Notes under the pieces: model-generated
The model's input: only the letters and a program-made list of their open reading frames with translations
Database searches by the model: none
Told to the model about the DNA's origin: nothing
Shown: piece after piece, positions 62,311 to 64,000 of the stretch
How the letters are laid out: the number at the start of each line of letters is the position of its first letter
Numbering within the stretch: position 1 is the first letter of the stretch
Source: Wenzhouxiangella sp. 15190
Lineage (GTDB): Bacteria > Pseudomonadota > Gammaproteobacteria > Xanthomonadales > Wenzhouxiangellaceae
Direction: 5' to 3'
Assembly (NCBI RefSeq): GCF_003417465.1
Contig: NZ_QVMV01000039.1
Coordinates: 1-64,000 of the forward strand
DNA: 64,000 nt
Position numbers and translations under genes: made by a program

Positions 62311-63291
62311 TCACCGCGCCAGGACGGCTTCCCAGATCACCCAGGTTTGATAACCCAGGTAACTGGCGAAGAGGAGCAGGGCGGCGGGCCGGTTGATCAG
62401 GCCGTGACCGCCGCGGCGCCAGGCCAGTACCAGCAGCAGGACGGAGATGGCGAACATCACGGCCAGGTCGCGGTTGAGCAGAATCGACTCGATGACCATC
62501 GGGTGAATGACGGCCGCGATGCCAAGGACGCCGAGCAGGTTGAACATGTTTGAACCCAGGATATTGCCGATGGCCAGGTCATCCTCGCGCTTGTAGGCTG
62601 AGGCGGCCGCTGCGGCGAGTTCCGGCAGGCTGGTGCCCAACGCCACGACGGTCAGGCCGACGACGGCTTCCGTCACGCCCATCAGCAGCGCCAGCGTCAC
62701 CGCACCCTTGACCAGTACATGGGCGCTGAGTGGCAGCAGAACCAGGCCGACGAGGGTCCACAGGACGGCGGTTCGCGTCGGCATGCCGGTGGGCACTTCC
62801 CCGGCGAGCGCGGCGCTCAATGGATCCTCGCCGCCGCTTTTGACACCCAGCATGATCATGCCGCCGACAAGCGCAAACAGGCCGATAAGGAGGATCACGC
62901 CGTCGGCCCGGGAAAACTGCAGATCCCACATCAGGACCAGGGTGAGCAGCATGATCAGGGCCAGGACCGGCACTTCGCGCTTGAGGGTGGCCGACTCCAC
63001 CCGTAGCGGATAGATGAGTGCGGTCAGGCCGAGAATAAGACCGATGTTGGCGATGTTCGAGCCCAGTGCATTGCCGATGGCCAGCGAGGGTTTGCCCTCG
63101 AGCGATGCGATGGCGGATACGATCATTTCCGGGGCCGAGGTGCCGAAGCCGACGATGGTCAGGCCCACGATCAGGGTGGACACGCCGAAATTGCGTGCAC
63201 AAGCCGAGGCGCCGGTCACCAGTCGGTCGGCCGCCCAGATCAGCAGCACGAAGCCGGCAAGCATTTGCAGCACAGCGATGGTGATCGTCAT
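62311..63291 (-). CDS. yrbG: Calcium/sodium exchanger (YrbG family)
   Basis: This 326-aa membrane protein has about ten helices and the duplicated alpha-repeats of CaCA exchangers. The first is GFGTSAPEMIVSAIASLEGKPSLAIGNALGSNIANIG and the second is GTSLPELAAAAASAYKREDDLAIGNILGSNMFNLLG. In E. coli the gene also precedes kdsD. The upstream gap to the divergent ibaG is 104 bp. Confidence 0.93.
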   Translation of the reverse strand: MTITIAVLQMLAGFVLLIWAADRLVTGASACARNFGVSTLIVGLTIVGFGTSAPEMIVSAIASLEGKPSLAIGNALGSNIANIGLILGLTALIYPLRVESATLKREVPVLALIMLLTLVLMWDLQFSRADGVILLIGLFALVGGMIMLGVKSGGEDPLSAALAGEVPTGMPTRTAVLWTLVGLVLLPLSAHVLVKGAVTLALLMGVTEAVVGLTVVALGTSLPELAAAAASAYKREDDLAIGNILGSNMFNLLGVLGIAAVIHPMVIESILLNRDLAVMFAISVLLLVLAWRRGGHGLINRPAALLLFASYLGYQTWVIWEAVLAR

Positions 63292-63395
63292 TCAGCTTCC
63301 AGAAAGGTTCGGGCAGGCGGCCGGGGCGATTGCGTTAAACTAGGCGTGCCTCGTAACTTCATTGGCCACCTGTTTTAACTTCCCCCGAGCAGATC

Positions 63396-63644
63396 ATGGA
63401 TGTCACCGCAATCGAAGCACGTATTCTACAAGCAATGCCCGATGCACGGGTCGAGGTCGAATCCGGCGACAACGTTCATTATGTCGCACGTATCGTGAGC
63501 GAATCGTTTGCCGGACTTTCTCGTATCCAGCGGCATCGCCAGGTGCATGCCGCAGTCGGCGAAGCTCTCGGCCGCGAGATTCATGCCATGAGTCTCGATC
63601 TCAAGACCCCGGAAGAAGCCGGGCAGTCTTCGGCACAAGGCTGA
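63396..63644 (+). CDS. ibaG: BolA-family protein IbaG
   Basis: This 82-aa BolA-like protein (formerly YrbA) works with monothiol glutaredoxins in iron-sulfur cluster handling and acid stress. The family features are [32 protein letters not shown], with the conserved RxQRHR-type helix and His. It lies 4 bp before murA, a common pairing. It is divergent from yrbG. Confidence 0.92.
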   Translation: MDVTAIEARILQAMPDARVEVESGDNVHYVARIVSESFAGLSRIQRHRQVHAAVGEALGREIHAMSLDLKTPEEAGQSSAQG

Positions 63645-63648
63645 TTCC

Positions 63649-64000
63649 ATGGCCCGAATCCAGATCCGGGGTGGTCGACCGCTCGAAGGGTCGGTCGAGA
63701 TTTCCGGTGCCAAGAATGCCGTGCTGCCGATTCTCATGGCCGCATTGCTCACCGAAGAACCCTGCCGCCTCGTGGGCGTACCGCATCTCAAGGACGTCAC
63801 CACCACCATGGAACTGCTCGGCCAGATGGGCGTTTCCATCGCGCTGGGCGACCGCTTGAGCGTCGAACTCGATGCCTCGGCCATGGAAAGCGACATCGCC
63901 CCCTACGACCTGGTCAAGACGATGCGGGCCTCGATTCTGGTGCTCGGCCCGCTGCTGGCCCGGCGTGGCGCTGCCCAGGTTTCCCTGCCGGGTGGCTGTG
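63649..64000 (+). CDS. murA: UDP-GlcNAc 1-carboxyvinyltransferase MurA (5' part only)
   Basis: The first 117 codons of MurA, which adds enolpyruvate to UDP-GlcNAc in the first committed step of peptidoglycan synthesis. [21 protein letters not shown] with the conserved Lys of GAKNA, and [20 protein letters not shown] are visible. The fosfomycin-target cysteine lies right at the end of the window (GGC). The gene continues past 64,000. Confidence 0.94.
   Translation, partial: MARIQIRGGRPLEGSVEISGAKNAVLPILMAALLTEEPCRLVGVPHLKDVTTTMELLGQMGVSIALGDRLSVELDASAMESDIAPYDLVKTMRASILVLGPLLARRGAAQVSLPGGC

Overview
The window reads as chromosomal DNA of a high-GC (by eye about 60-65%) gammaproteobacterium. 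Two blocks point to the Xanthomonadales/Chromatiales border (a Wenzhouxiangella-like bacterium would fit). One is the ruvCAB-ybgC-tolQRAB-pal-cpoB cluster. The other is kdsD-kdsC-lptC-lptA-lptB-rpoN-hpf-ptsN followed by hprK-rapZ-EIIA(Man)-HPr-EI. The species cannot be fixed from the sequence. I saw no rRNA, tRNA, CRISPR array, transposase or integrase.

Layout. 0.27-8.5 kb (+): yebC, Holliday-junction processing (ruvC, ruvA, ruvB) and the Tol-Pal envelope system (ybgC to cpoB), mostly with stop/start overlaps. 8.6-12.4 kb (+): galU, cysQ and an ABC-F ATPase (uup). 12.4-18.2 kb: small mixed genes: a 45-aa DUF3096 membrane peptide, chaC/yajQ back to back, a DUF4440-like secreted protein, a coupled three-gene unit (unknown protein, SET domain, MDR oxidoreductase), an ElaA-like acetyltransferase, DUF1232 and MAPEG proteins. 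18.4-28.6 kb: two c-di-GMP genes (a membrane CHASE-GGDEF-EAL protein and a stand-alone EAL protein), ApbE, a LEA14-like lipoprotein, an oligopeptide ABC unit without ATPases, and an unusual EAL / DUF6502-like / glycine-serine repeat-protein cassette. 28.6-34 kb: scattered metabolic genes and a gene-free stretch built of inverted repeats. 34.3-41.9 kb (+): hrpA, a secreted DUF11-like protein of lower GC, relA. 42.1-46.5 kb (-): one 1476-aa protein with three glycosyltransferase modules. 46.7-52.1 kb (+): mrcB (PBP1B), a TPR lipoprotein, a DinG/YoaA helicase, tsaB. 52.3-63.3 kb (-): the nitrogen/carbon PTS regulatory chain, hpf, rpoN, LPS transport (lptCAB), KDO synthesis (kdsC, kdsD) and a Ca/Na exchanger. 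63.4 kb to the end (+): ibaG and the start of murA.

How the genes fit together. Most of the window is core envelope, DNA-repair and global-regulation machinery. ptsN-hprK-rapZ-EIIA-HPr-EI is a strict chain of 4-bp ATGA overlaps with no sugar permease, so it looks like a purely regulatory phosphorelay. The HPr carries both His15 (EI site) and Ser46 (HprK site). The lpt/kds genes form one envelope unit; lptC and lptA overlap by an unusually long 95 bp.

The most novel-looking locus is 25.8-28.6 kb. A compact EAL protein with all its catalytic motifs is followed 1 bp later by a DUF6502-like protein. Next comes a 298-aa protein with five KSGTGI repeats in front of its signal sequence and eight VAGSGSGS repeats after it, ending in a strong hairpin terminator. 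The repeat copies differ at synonymous positions, so selection appears to act on the protein. A second theme is several families of short intergenic repeats (CACGGAA-type, ATCTGTG-type, GATTTGGTGCTT-type and heptamer tandems). These sit within operons or just after stop codons and several have inverted ends.
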